Source: CAZCTO01 sp964501725 (GTDB taxonomy: Bacteria; Bacillota; Clostridia; Saccharofermentanales; Saccharofermentanaceae). From it: a DNA stretch of 64,000 nt. Both the position numbers and the translations under genes were made by a program. Numbering within the stretch: the first letter of the stretch is position 1; every line of letters begins with the position of its first letter. The DNA is taken from NCBI GenBank assembly GCA_964501725.1, contig CAZCTO010000014.1, forward strand, positions 4,208 through 68,207, in the 5' to 3' direction. This document shows positions 1-9,060 of this stretch, one piece after another. Below the pieces are notes generated by a model, which was not told the DNA's origin, ran no database searches, and saw only the letters and a program-made list of their open reading frames with translations.

Positions 1-19
1 CGTTCAACGCTGTAGTCAT
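1..19 (-). CDS. Possible start of a downstream gene, cut by the window edge
   Basis: An ATG at 19 on the minus strand opens a frame reading MTTALN before the window ends. It sits 15 bases after the hfq stop, a spacing that would suit the next gene of the same operon. No good ribosome site is visible and six codons cannot be identified, so this is only a placeholder. Confidence 0.2.
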
Positions 20-34
20 CTTGTACCCAAGCTA

Positions 35-394
35 CTAATTCGTTTGCTCGCGCTTTTGTACTTCGCTGAATATATACTGAACCTCTTCCAAGGGCGCGAC
101 AGAAGCAATCGCATTTTTAAAAATCAAGCTCTGTGAATTATTATCAGACAAAATGATTGACTGACTGTCAAAGCCGATGATAATCCCGCGTCTTCTCTCA
201 CCTGCCAGCAATTCAATATTTACTACATTCTCATTTTTTCTGCAGTTATTCAGAAATATTTCCTGCAAATTGGCATTTTTGAATGAGCGTGACGATTCTT
301 TGGGATTGTCCTGCGTGTGGCCCGAATAGATCGAACTCCTCGGACCGCCGTCAAGAAATGAAGTTCTGGTTCTTACAACATTTGATGTATACAT
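35..394 (-). CDS. hfq: RNA chaperone Hfq, divergent, with long N-terminal extension
   Basis: This is a likely Hfq, the Sm-like hexameric protein that binds small RNAs and U- or A-rich mRNA segments. The 119-residue product has about 40 unrecognised residues first, then an Sm core at about 42-101. It opens with NLQEIFLN, which keeps the Gln of the U-binding face. Sm1 is GIIIGFDSQSIIL (70-82) with the conserved FD pair. Sm2 is SLIFKNAIAS, where the usual Tyr-Lys-His is Phe-Lys-Asn. Typical Hfq proteins of this phylum are 70-80 residues, so this one is long. I chose the ATG at 394 because AAGGAGG lies 8 bases upstream; an ATG 21 bases earlier would put that site inside the gene. It follows miaA, as hfq does in many bacteria. 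Confidence 0.82.
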   Translation of the reverse strand: MYTSNVVRTRTSFLDGGPRSSIYSGHTQDNPKESSRSFKNANLQEIFLNNCRKNENVVNIELLAGERRRGIIIGFDSQSIILSDNNSQSLIFKNAIASVAPLEEVQYIFSEVQKREQTN

Positions 395-491
395 AAAAAA
401 CACCTCCTTATTCAAAACAAGAATAGCGTATCATGCACACATGTTTTATATCTATATGATATATGCGGTAATTAAGAAATATTTACATTTA

Positions 492-1439
492 TTACGCGTA
501 ATCAAGTGTGATCGAATCAAGAATTATCCCCACATCATCCGGAGATATCCATATCGCATCTTTTATTTTTTTGTACCATGTTATTTGCCGTTTTGCATAA
601 TTTCGTGTTCTTTGCTTAATTAAACTGACTGTATCTTCATAAGAACGCACATTATCGAAAAACTCCAGAAATTCCTTGTAACCGATTGCCTGCATTGAAT
701 TCATCGTTAAATCCACGCCCATATTCTTTAAACGCAGGACTTCAGCCTGAAGTCCTTTTTCTATCATTTGATCAACGCGATCATCAATCCGGATATAAAG
801 CTCTTCTCTGGGTATATCAATCACGAAAACCCTGAAAGGATATTTGGGCCCCAAATCCTTGGAACTCTTCCGAAAACTGCTTAATGTCTGATTGCTTTGC
901 CTGTAAACCTCAAGTGCCCGGATAACCCGTTTTGAGTTATTCGGATGAATTGCGGCTGCGCTTTCCGGATCGACACGCTCAAGTTCCCTGTATGCGGATA
1001 TTCCGCCATCTTTTAAAAACAACTCAAATACTTCATTTCTAACTTCGTTAGTTATGACAACGGGCGCAAAATCGATACCTTCAACCAATGCCGATGCATA
1101 TTGCCCTGTTCCGCCGCAAAAAACCGGAAGGACTTCTCTGCTTAACACTTGTTGAATTGCATCATATGCAAACTCAAGATAGGCGGCGACGGAAAACAGT
1201 TCATGAGGATCAGCAATATCAAGTAAATGGTGCGGAACTCCCGACTGCTCATCCGCTGTTGATTTAGCGGTTCCAATATCCATTCCCCGATATATTTGCA
1301 TTGAATCCATTGATAGCAGTTCGCCGTTCACCGTTTTACACAGTGAAATGGCCAAGCTGCTTTTGCCGCTGGCCGTCGGACCGCAGATAATCGGGATGTG
1401 TGATATTTCTCCGATCGGCAAAGATAGGATGGCAGTCAT
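492..1439 (-). CDS. miaA: tRNA dimethylallyltransferase MiaA
   Basis: MiaA transfers a dimethylallyl group from DMAPP to N6 of A37 in tRNAs that read U-starting codons; MiaB, encoded upstream, then methylthiolates that base. Counting from the chosen start, the P-loop GPTASGKS is at 20-27 and the family motif DSMQIYRGMDIGTAK at 45-59. PHHLLDI and GGTGQYASALVEG follow, and the length (315 residues) is normal. The ATG at 1439 is preferred because GGAG lies about 6 bases before it; an in-frame ATG at 1451 adds four residues but has no such site. The gene lies 10-22 bases after the mutL stop and is cotranscribed with mutS and mutL. Confidence 0.96.
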   Translation of the reverse strand: MTAILSLPIGEISHIPIICGPTASGKSSLAISLCKTVNGELLSMDSMQIYRGMDIGTAKSTADEQSGVPHHLLDIADPHELFSVAAYLEFAYDAIQQVLSREVLPVFCGGTGQYASALVEGIDFAPVVITNEVRNEVFELFLKDGGISAYRELERVDPESAAAIHPNNSKRVIRALEVYRQSNQTLSSFRKSSKDLGPKYPFRVFVIDIPREELYIRIDDRVDQMIEKGLQAEVLRLKNMGVDLTMNSMQAIGYKEFLEFFDNVRSYEDTVSLIKQRTRNYAKRQITWYKKIKDAIWISPDDVGIILDSITLDYA

Positions 1440-1460
1440 ATGATTCTCCATAACCCTAGT

Positions 1461-3302
1461 TCAGACAATGCGCTTAAATTCTTTTTCCAAATCTTTCTTC
1501 GAGTATCGAACCATTATTGGCCTCCCGTGAGGGCAATGAAACGGATTTTCGAGCAAAATAAGATCATCGATCAATTTCTTAACCTCAAGCTTGTCGAGTC
1601 TGTCATGAGCCTTTACGGCTGCTTTGCATGCAGCGGTAGCTAATGCCAGAAGTAATGATTCATCTGTTCGGGGAAGCTCGCTGTTCAGATCTTCCAGAAG
1701 GTATGTGAACATTTCTTTGGACTTACTTGAATCAAGAAATGCGGGAACGGAACGAAGCGCGATTTCCCTTTCGCCGATCATGTCGTAATCAAAGCCCATC
1801 AGCTTGAATTTTTCCTTGCTGTCAATTATTAAATCAGCAACAGTGCGAGACAAAGTCATCATAAGCGGAGCCAATAGTTCTTGTGAATAAACGGAAGTTG
1901 ACTTTCTTTTTTTGTGCTCATTCAATAACTTCTCGAATAATATCTTCTCATGAGCAGCGTGCTGATCAAGAAAAATGATACATGACTGTGCCTCAAGAAT
2001 TAAATATGTAGCAAAAGCAATCCCGATAAATCTTGCACTCGATAGCTCTTCAACCGTCGAATTAGTAACTGTTTTATCGGTATTCTGAACGGAATCAGGG
2101 ATGGACAACTCTGACACTATATTCATAAGACTTCCGGTCAAAGGTTCATAAATGCTTTTCTGATCATTCATTATATTGGGAACTTCTGTATCGATTGTTG
2201 TTTGATTGAGCGCAGGTGCTTCTATGTTTTGATCAGTACTTTTATTATCTCTATCGGAAACGGCTGCGATTTCAGATGAATCAGATACTTCATCATGAAC
2301 CTCTTTAACCATAGACCCGGACATCAAGGCACCGTGGAGTGCATGATATACCGCTCGAAAAACATCCGAATCACTCCAGAAACGGACTTCAGCTTTTTGC
2401 GGATGGACGTTAACATCAACCAAACCTGACGGCACAGTAATTTTGAGTACAACAAAGGCGAACTTCCCTTTCATCAGCATGGTTTTATAGGCTTCGTCGA
2501 TTGCCGAGGTAATCGTTTTCGAGCGAATCAGTCTCTCATTAACAAATACTGTCTGTTCTCCCCTGCTTGACCTCGCTATTACAGGTTTACCCGCATACCC
2601 CGACACATGAACTTTTCCAATGTCAGCATTAATTTCGATCGAGTTGTTAACGACCTCGCTGCCATAAATGGAGAATAGTGACGACAGCGAATCATTATTT
2701 CCGGGCGAATGCAAAATTTCTTTCTTGTTTTTAATGAGCCGGATAGAGATATCCGGACGAATCAGTGCAAATCTCTCACATAGTATGATGATGCTTTGAG
2801 CTTCGGAAGAATCTTTTTTCAGAAACTTATATCTTGCGGGCTGATTGTAAAAAAGATCCCTAACCTCAATTGTCGTACCTGCTGCGCCATAGTATTTTTC
2901 ATGATGAATCAGTTTTCCGGCATCCACTTCAATACGCGTGCCATATTCTGCGTCAGGTTCTCTGGTCATCATTGATACCTTTGAAACGGATGATATGCTC
3001 GATAGTGCTTCACCGCGAAAACCCATCGTATTCAGTGAATATAAATCCTCCAGATTGGAAAGCTTGCTGGTTGCATGGCATTCAAAAGATTTGAGTGCAT
3101 CACTATAATCCATTCCGCACCCGTCATCGGTTACGCGAATCAGACGAATACCGCCATCTATGATTTCAACGGTAATTGTCGATGCCCCTGCGTCCAGTGA
3201 ATTCTCGATCAATTCTTTAACGACAGAAGCAGGTCGCTCAACAACTTCTCCTGCGGCAATACTGTTTGATGTGGCGGTATCCAGTAATTTTATTCGTCCC
3301 AT
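1461..3302 (-). CDS. mutL: DNA mismatch repair protein MutL, with endonuclease site
   Basis: MutL couples MutS mismatch recognition to strand incision. The N-terminal GHKL ATPase is clear: ELIENSLDAG (about 30-39), DDGCGM (59-64) and GFRGEAL (94-100). The C-terminal domain carries DQHAAHEKILFE from about 446, which fits the metal-binding pattern DQHA-x2-E-x4-E. It also has CPHGRP at about 590-595 and an ACKAAVKA segment. These mark MutL proteins that nick DNA themselves, as in bacteria lacking MutH. The middle (about 340-430) is a low-conservation linker. It starts 10 bases after mutS with AGAGGT upstream. At 613 residues it is full length. Confidence 0.97.
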   Translation of the reverse strand: MGRIKLLDTATSNSIAAGEVVERPASVVKELIENSLDAGASTITVEIIDGGIRLIRVTDDGCGMDYSDALKSFECHATSKLSNLEDLYSLNTMGFRGEALSSISSVSKVSMMTREPDAEYGTRIEVDAGKLIHHEKYYGAAGTTIEVRDLFYNQPARYKFLKKDSSEAQSIIILCERFALIRPDISIRLIKNKKEILHSPGNNDSLSSLFSIYGSEVVNNSIEINADIGKVHVSGYAGKPVIARSSRGEQTVFVNERLIRSKTITSAIDEAYKTMLMKGKFAFVVLKITVPSGLVDVNVHPQKAEVRFWSDSDVFRAVYHALHGALMSGSMVKEVHDEVSDSSEIAAVSDRDNKSTDQNIEAPALNQTTIDTEVPNIMNDQKSIYEPLTGSLMNIVSELSIPDSVQNTDKTVTNSTVEELSSARFIGIAFATYLILEAQSCIIFLDQHAAHEKILFEKLLNEHKKRKSTSVYSQELLAPLMMTLSRTVADLIIDSKEKFKLMGFDYDMIGEREIALRSVPAFLDSSKSKEMFTYLLEDLNSELPRTDESLLLALATAACKAAVKAHDRLDKLEVKKLIDDLILLENPFHCPHGRPIMVRYSKKDLEKEFKRIV

Positions 3303-3311
3303 TTTTACCTC

Positions 3312-6005
3312 TTAATCAATATTCTCATCCGATTTTGCTTGAGAAATCAACGCATACAGCAAGTTCATCGATTCCAGCGGAGTCATATGCGAAATATCTA
3401 ACATTGATAACTGTCGCCTGATCGGATCTTCCTTTATGAATTGTGACGGATCGACTGCGATTTCCATCTGCCCGTGCATCGGGTTGTCATAAAACAGTTC
3501 GTCAGAGATATCGCGATCACCGGATCCGATCGGCGAACTTTGAAGTTTCTTGGTTTTTTCAAGTTCTTTTAAGATGACTCTGGCTCTGGCGATAACATCG
3601 GAGGGGACTCCGGCAAGCTTAGCGACTTCAATGCCATAACTGTCATCCGTTCCTCCGTCTGATATTCTGTGCAGAAAGACGACCGTCCCTTCCTTTTCTT
3701 CAACATCAACATGGGATAGGTATATTCCGGGAATTTGATTGTTAAGCACATTCAGTTCGTGATAATGAGTCGCAAAAATGGTACGGGAAAACATGACTGC
3801 GGGCGAGCTGATGAATTCAAGAATGGACCATGCAATCGATAAACCGTCAAATGTACTGGTCCCCCTCCCTATTTCATCCAGAAGCAATAAACTCCGGCGC
3901 GTTGCATTTCGAAGGATTGTTGATACTTCGTTCATTTCAACCATAAAAGTTGATTGTCCCGATGAGATATCATCGGAAGCGCCGATTCGAGTAAATATGC
4001 GATCTACGATTCCAATTCGTGCAAACTTTGCAGGAACAAAACTTCCCATTTGCGCAAGCAGAACAATCAGCGATACTTGCCGCATATAGGTTGATTTTCC
4101 GGCCATGTTCGGGCCGGTCAATATCATTATTCTCCTTTTATCATCATTCATTAATGTGTCATTGGGAACAAATTCACCGGTCGGTAACGTTTTCTCAACA
4201 ACAGGATGCCTTCCGGATTCAATTATCAAGTCCTCCGAATGATCAACAATCGGACGAATATACTGTTCCCTTTCAGCAAGTTCAGCCAGTGAAATGACAA
4301 CATCAAAAATGGCGATTGAGTCCGCAGTAGAATAGATTCGCCATGAATGGGAAGCAACGGTGTCTCTGATTTTGCAGAACAGTTCATACTCCAAAGCAAC
4401 AAGGCGTTGTTTAGCACCCAGTATTGTATCTTCCAAACTTTTCAGTTCACCGGTAATATATCTTTCTCCGTTTGCAAGCGTCTGTTTGCGTATGTAGTTT
4501 TCCGGAGCCATAGACATATTTCCTTTTGAAAGCTCAATATAATACCCGAAAACTCTGTTATATCCGATCTTTAAGTTCTTTATTCCGGTTTTCTCGCGCT
4601 CGTCGGATTCGATTTTGAGAATCGTATTTTTCGCGTCGCCCTCAGCATTTCTTAACCGGTCGGCTTCTTCTGAGTAGCCTTCACGAATAATACCTCCATC
4701 AGAAAGTGTTATGGGTGCATCCTCAGAAATCGATGCCTCCAATAAATCACAGATATCCTTCAAATCGTCAAAATGAAGCATTGCCTCCTTAAAAACGCCC
4801 TTATTGAAGCGTGATGCCGCAGTTTTAATGAAGGGGAGTTTACGCAGTGCATTCCGAAGCGAAATAAGATCTCTGGGGGTAACGGAAGCAAGCGATGCTT
4901 TCGAAGATATTCGTTCAAGATCAGAAATGCCGGCAAGCGTTTCCATCAGTTCCTGTCTGAATATGAACGCGTTCTTTGCTTCTTCGACAGCGTCAAGACG
5001 ATCGGATATTTGATCGACGGATATTAAGGGCGAGTCCAGCCACTTCCGGAGCAACCTTCCGCCCATTGCCGTGCTCGTCCGGTCGATTGCACATAGAAGG
5101 CTTCCCTTCTTACCTTTTGATCGGATTGTTTGTGTAAGTTCAAGGTTTGTTCTTGTCTGAACATCCAGTTCCATTGAATCATTAATCTTAAAAAGACGAA
5201 TCGGTTTAAGGTATGTTATCTTGCTTTGCTGCGTTTCTTCGATATATTTCAACAAGGCACCGGCGGCTGACCAAATTAAGTGTCGTCCATCTGAATCTTT
5301 TTTCATCTCTGCGAACAAAGGTTTCTGCCGCTCGGAATAATCAGCGGAAAAATAGGACGAAGGTCTTGCATTCGCAATTACCGCAAATTGATTTTCAATT
5401 TGCTTATTCAGCGTTGAACTCAGAAAATCAGGGTTGCATATGATCTCTGACGGTGCGTATCTTGCAATCAGATTCATTAGATTTGCATTCGTATTACCGA
5501 TAATAAGCTGTGTTGCCTCGATGTCTCCCGTTGTGATATCTGCCGTAGCAACACCATACTGCATTCCGACTCGATAAATACACATTAAATAGTTGTTCTT
5601 CTTTTCATCAAGGGATAAGGAATCCAAAACAGTCCCGGGCGTAATAATTCGGGTGATGGAACGCTTAACGATGCCCTTGGCAACGGAAGGGTCTTCCATT
5701 TGGTCACAGATGGCTACTTTGTAACCCTGTGAGACCAGTTTTTGCATATAAGATTGAGCTGCGTGATGCGGAACCCCACACATCGGCGCCCGTCGATCCT
5801 GGCCGCAATCTCTGCCTGTAAGTGCCAATTCAAGAACCTTCGACGCTGTGATTGCGTCATCAAAAAACATCTCATAAAAGTCACCCAGCCTGAACATCAA
5901 AATAGCATCCGGGCACTTCTCTTTTTGCTCAAGATATTGAATCATCATCGGCGTCAACCGACTGCGGTCCAACAAAGCATAGGTAAGCGGAGTATTATCA
6001 CTCAT
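3312..6005 (-). CDS. mutS: DNA mismatch repair protein MutS
   Basis: MutS binds mismatches and small loops as a dimer and recruits MutL. With the ATG at 6005 the protein has 897 residues. The mismatch-reading Phe-x-Glu is in LGDFYEMF (F43, E45). The C-terminal ABC-type ATPase has GPNMAGKST (631-639) and Walker B/signature DEIGRGTST (about 710-718), then THYHEL. I rejected a start 29 codons upstream because it runs into miaB, is unlike the family N-terminus, and the ATG at 6005 has GGAG about 10 bases upstream. It overlaps the miaB stop by 8 bases, so the two are probably translationally coupled. Confidence 0.97.
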   Translation of the reverse strand: MSDNTPLTYALLDRSRLTPMMIQYLEQKEKCPDAILMFRLGDFYEMFFDDAITASKVLELALTGRDCGQDRRAPMCGVPHHAAQSYMQKLVSQGYKVAICDQMEDPSVAKGIVKRSITRIITPGTVLDSLSLDEKKNNYLMCIYRVGMQYGVATADITTGDIEATQLIIGNTNANLMNLIARYAPSEIICNPDFLSSTLNKQIENQFAVIANARPSSYFSADYSERQKPLFAEMKKDSDGRHLIWSAAGALLKYIEETQQSKITYLKPIRLFKINDSMELDVQTRTNLELTQTIRSKGKKGSLLCAIDRTSTAMGGRLLRKWLDSPLISVDQISDRLDAVEEAKNAFIFRQELMETLAGISDLERISSKASLASVTPRDLISLRNALRKLPFIKTAASRFNKGVFKEAMLHFDDLKDICDLLEASISEDAPITLSDGGIIREGYSEEADRLRNAEGDAKNTILKIESDEREKTGIKNLKIGYNRVFGYYIELSKGNMSMAPENYIRKQTLANGERYITGELKSLEDTILGAKQRLVALEYELFCKIRDTVASHSWRIYSTADSIAIFDVVISLAELAEREQYIRPIVDHSEDLIIESGRHPVVEKTLPTGEFVPNDTLMNDDKRRIMILTGPNMAGKSTYMRQVSLIVLLAQMGSFVPAKFARIGIVDRIFTRIGASDDISSGQSTFMVEMNEVSTILRNATRRSLLLLDEIGRGTSTFDGLSIAWSILEFISSPAVMFSRTIFATHYHELNVLNNQIPGIYLSHVDVEEKEGTVVFLHRISDGGTDDSYGIEVAKLAGVPSDVIARARVILKELEKTKKLQSSPIGSGDRDISDELFYDNPMHGQMEIAVDPSQFIKEDPIRRQLSMLDISHMTPLESMNLLYALISQAKSDENID

Positions 6006-7488
6006 TGATAAATTTCTCCAGTCTGCCTTCGATCGAAAACGTTTTTGCGTGATCAATATGAATGGTAGCGAATTCGCCCTCAATACTATCACCGATGCTC
6101 ATTCCCTCTTTTGACAGAATGCTACTGCCACGAAGTGTAACACCCTCGGGTATTGTGAAATTAACAAGACGATTCGATGACGTCCTTCCCGTGAACACAT
6201 CCGGTGAAGTATGGCTCTCCCCCTCAATCAATACAACATCAGAAGTTCCGACAACGGACAAATTCGAGGCGTGCGAATGCTCATTTTGAAGACTTAACAA
6301 TCTCGAAAAGCGCTCTGTAACGATCTTTGCATCAACTTGATCAGGATACTTGGAGGCTTGGGTTCCGGGTCTTGGCGAGAATTGGAAAGTAAACGCTGAG
6401 TCGAACCGGACGGTTCTCATCAACTCCAATGTATCTTTGAAATCCTCTTCCGTCTCTCCCGGAAACCCAACAATAATATCTGTGGAAATCGTTGCTTCGG
6501 GGATTTTTTTGCGGTAATGCATTGCAATATCTATGTATGACTCTCTTGTATACTTACGATTCATTCGATCAAGGATTCTATTACTTCCGGATTGCATCGG
6601 AAGGTGCAAATGCCGTTCTATGGAAGGGTATGAGGATATTACATCAATTAACTTATCCGATAAATCTTTTGGATGAGAAGTCATAAAACGTATTCTTGGG
6701 AATAGATTCATTTTGGCTGTTTCTTCAAGCAGTTGCGAAAAATCAGGACTACCGGACAAATCATTTCCATAGGAGTTGACGTTTTGTCCCAGAAAAAGGA
6801 TTTCCTTATAACCTTCTTTTCCAAGTCCTATAAGCTCCGTCATAATTGATTCAAAACTTCTGGATCTTTCACGCCCCCGGGTATAGGGAACAACACAATA
6901 AGTGCAAAAATTGTTGCACCCGTACATAATCGGAACCAACGCACGAAATTTACGTTTCCGGAGTACCGGAACGTCGAAATCATCCAAAATGAAGTCCTCA
7001 GAAGACACTTCATATTTTTTTCTTTTCCCGAAAACTCTGAAGTGAATATATTCGGGAAGTCTTTGAATGTCCTGCGGTCCCATGACAATGTCTACAAAAG
7101 GATAACTCTTCTTGATTTTGAGTACATTGACATCCTGTTTCATCATGCATCCGCAAATAACAATGATCATTTTGGGATTAGCTTCTTTGATGGTTTTCCA
7201 ATAACCGAGATTACCGAAAAGACGATCCTCGGCATTCTCCCGAATCGCGCATGTATTTAGTATTAAGACGTCCGGATTATCATTGATTGATTGCGATAGT
7301 CCGAAAGACTGAAGAGTTCCTTCGATTTTTTCGCTGTCCGCTTCATTCAACTGGCAACCGTATGTGTGTACTATATAAGAACATTTCTCGCCTTTTTGGT
7401 CAGAAAGATTCGAGAAATAATCACACAGCTCCGAAATAAATATTAATTGCTGACGCTTTGTTTCATGAATTGACTCAGGGTTATGCAT
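5998..7488 (-). CDS. miaB: tRNA-2-methylthio-N6-dimethylallyladenosine synthase MiaB
   Basis: MiaB is a radical-SAM methylthiotransferase that converts i6A37 to ms2i6A37 after MiaA has acted. The N-terminal UPF0004 domain offers cluster cysteines in TYGCQLNEAD (C45), NTCAIRENAEDR (C80) and ICGCMM (112-114). The radical-SAM CX3CX2C is CNNFCTYC (C191, C195, C198), followed by PYTRGRERSR. The end resembles a TRAM RNA-binding domain. The length of 496 residues is slightly long because of about 35 extra N-terminal residues. GAGGTG precedes the ATG. It is the first gene of the miaB-mutS-mutL-miaA-hfq unit. Its Fe-S clusters could come from the nifS/nifU pair at 27.7-29.4 kb, which is an inference. 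Confidence 0.96.
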   Translation of the reverse strand: MHNPESIHETKRQQLIFISELCDYFSNLSDQKGEKCSYIVHTYGCQLNEADSEKIEGTLQSFGLSQSINDNPDVLILNTCAIRENAEDRLFGNLGYWKTIKEANPKMIIVICGCMMKQDVNVLKIKKSYPFVDIVMGPQDIQRLPEYIHFRVFGKRKKYEVSSEDFILDDFDVPVLRKRKFRALVPIMYGCNNFCTYCVVPYTRGRERSRSFESIMTELIGLGKEGYKEILFLGQNVNSYGNDLSGSPDFSQLLEETAKMNLFPRIRFMTSHPKDLSDKLIDVISSYPSIERHLHLPMQSGSNRILDRMNRKYTRESYIDIAMHYRKKIPEATISTDIIVGFPGETEEDFKDTLELMRTVRFDSAFTFQFSPRPGTQASKYPDQVDAKIVTERFSRLLSLQNEHSHASNLSVVGTSDVVLIEGESHTSPDVFTGRTSSNRLVNFTIPEGVTLRGSSILSKEGMSIGDSIEGEFATIHIDHAKTFSIEGRLEKFINE

Positions 7489-7517
7489 TCACTGCACCTC
7501 ACATAAAAGATAAAGTA

Positions 7518-7546
7518 ATCATATCAGACTACCGGCCGTTTTGGAA
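7518..7546 (-). promoter_or_regulatory. Promoter of the miaB-mutS-mutL-miaA-hfq operon
   Basis: Reading the minus strand, TTCCAA (7546-7541), a 17-base spacer and TATGAT (7523-7518) preceded by TG form an extended -10 promoter about 30 bases before the miaB ATG. The weak -35 occupies the same six base pairs as the -35 of the divergent carboxypeptidase promoter. Confidence 0.6.
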
Positions 7547-7568
7547 ATGAAGAAACATGAGTTACAAT
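7541..7568 (+). promoter_or_regulatory. Promoter of the D,D-carboxypeptidase gene
   Basis: TTGGAA (7541-7546), 16 bases, then TACAAT (7563-7568). It ends 17 bases before the GGAGG ribosome site. The -35 coincides exactly with that of the divergent miaB promoter. Confidence 0.6.
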
Positions 7569-7596
7569 ATATAAAAAAAGGTTTTGGAGGCATACT

Positions 7597-9036
7597 TTGA
7601 ACGACACTGACAGGATTCTGCATAATTCATTTCGCCGTTCCCCGAAAGGCGCTGTTTCCTACTCGTTTATTAGGTTCGCAGCTGTATTTTTAGGTTTATT
7701 GGTAACTTTCTCATCCACTTGTATTTTTATATTTGCAGCAGATCAGACCACCCATTCCAATGTGACCGTTTTATTGGATGAAAACCCCGAAGGAGTACCG
7801 GAAATTGACGGGAACGCATATGTTCTTTACGATGCTCAGTCGGATACTTTTTTAATCGGAGAAAATTGCGATGTCTCTCTGCCTCCCGCCAGTATAACAA
7901 AAGTACTTACAATACTGCTGGCTCTCGAAAATTTGGAATTAAACGATGTGATCACTGTAAGCAAAGATATGTATGACTTTATTCCGAGTGATTATGTTCG
8001 ACTTGGTCTGGTAGAAGGTGAAGAAATTACCGTTATTGACGCAATTTATGCTTCGCTTTTAACATCTGCAAATGATGCATGCACAGCACTTGCGATAAAG
8101 ATGGCGGGATCAGTGGATAATTTTGCCGTAATGATGAACGAGAAAGCTGCTGAGCTTGGATGTACCGGAACATATTTTACGAACCCCTTCGGATACTCGG
8201 ATCCTTTGCATGTTACCACCGCGCACGATATGGCACTTATCATGGAGGCTGCTCTTGAATATGATCTTTTCAAAGAAGTAACGACAACATCTGCGTATTC
8301 CATCCCTCCAACAAATAAATTCAATGCTTCCAGAACAATTACAAATGGCAATAAGTTTATTTCCAATTCATCATATTCATACGAGCATTATATTGCCGGA
8401 AAAACAGGATATACCGATCTTTCCGGTCATACGATAGTCGCAGCCGCAGAAAGTGACGGAAGAGTTTTGATTGGTGTAATTATGGGAGCATCTGCTTCCG
8501 GAATCAGATATCAAAATTTGATTGATCTGTTTGAATATGGATTTTTGAATTATACGACTACATCGAATGAGATCACTGAATATACCTCGATGCAAGATCA
8601 AATACGTGCTCAAATTGATGAAAGAATAAAACCAACCGGGCTGATTATCGCGAATACCGAAATAACGCTTCAACCTTACATAACAACATCTGCAGAAAGA
8701 TCTGCCGGCGGTTACAGCACGTCAATCGATTTATCCGGTGCTGTAATTGATGCGACCCTTGACAGCCAGATTCTCGAGCTTCCGGTTACAAGACAGTATT
8801 CTGACGGAACTCTTTTCCAGGTAGGCACGATGCGTGTGACCATAGCGAAGGAGATTGTACCTGTAAAGTTGCAAAGCGAGAAAGATAACGCAGGTAAGGA
8901 TACAAAGCTTTGGATTAACAGAATAATCATTATTTTGGTTCTGTTGATCGTCCTGATCATTGCAATAATGATATTTATCCAAGTTCAGCAACGAAGACGA
9001 ATGAAAATGAATCGCAGAAAGCCCCGAATTCTCTAA
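7597..9036 (+). CDS. D-alanyl-D-alanine carboxypeptidase, peptidase S11 (DacF/PBP5 type)
   Basis: A penicillin-binding protein that removes the terminal D-Ala from peptidoglycan stem peptides outside the membrane. The three serine-peptidase motifs are present: SITK (99-102), SAN (157-159) and KTG (269-271). An N-terminal hydrophobic stretch at about 26-47 ending in FAA is a signal peptide. After the catalytic domain comes a PBP5-like C-terminal domain, and a strong hydrophobic helix near residues 440-465 followed by basic residues anchors the protein. The start is TTG at 7597, six bases after GGAGG; no better ATG exists. It is a single-gene unit, divergent from miaB and convergent with tldE, only 24 bases away and with no terminator visible between them. 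Confidence 0.93.
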   Translation: MNDTDRILHNSFRRSPKGAVSYSFIRFAAVFLGLLVTFSSTCIFIFAADQTTHSNVTVLLDENPEGVPEIDGNAYVLYDAQSDTFLIGENCDVSLPPASITKVLTILLALENLELNDVITVSKDMYDFIPSDYVRLGLVEGEEITVIDAIYASLLTSANDACTALAIKMAGSVDNFAVMMNEKAAELGCTGTYFTNPFGYSDPLHVTTAHDMALIMEAALEYDLFKEVTTTSAYSIPPTNKFNASRTITNGNKFISNSSYSYEHYIAGKTGYTDLSGHTIVAAAESDGRVLIGVIMGASASGIRYQNLIDLFEYGFLNYTTTSNEITEYTSMQDQIRAQIDERIKPTGLIIANTEITLQPYITTSAERSAGGYSTSIDLSGAVIDATLDSQILELPVTRQYSDGTLFQVGTMRVTIAKEIVPVKLQSEKDNAGKDTKLWINRIIIILVLLIVLIIAIMIFIQVQQRRRMKMNRRKPRIL

Positions 9037-9060
9037 CCTTAATAATGCGGATCAGTTCTG

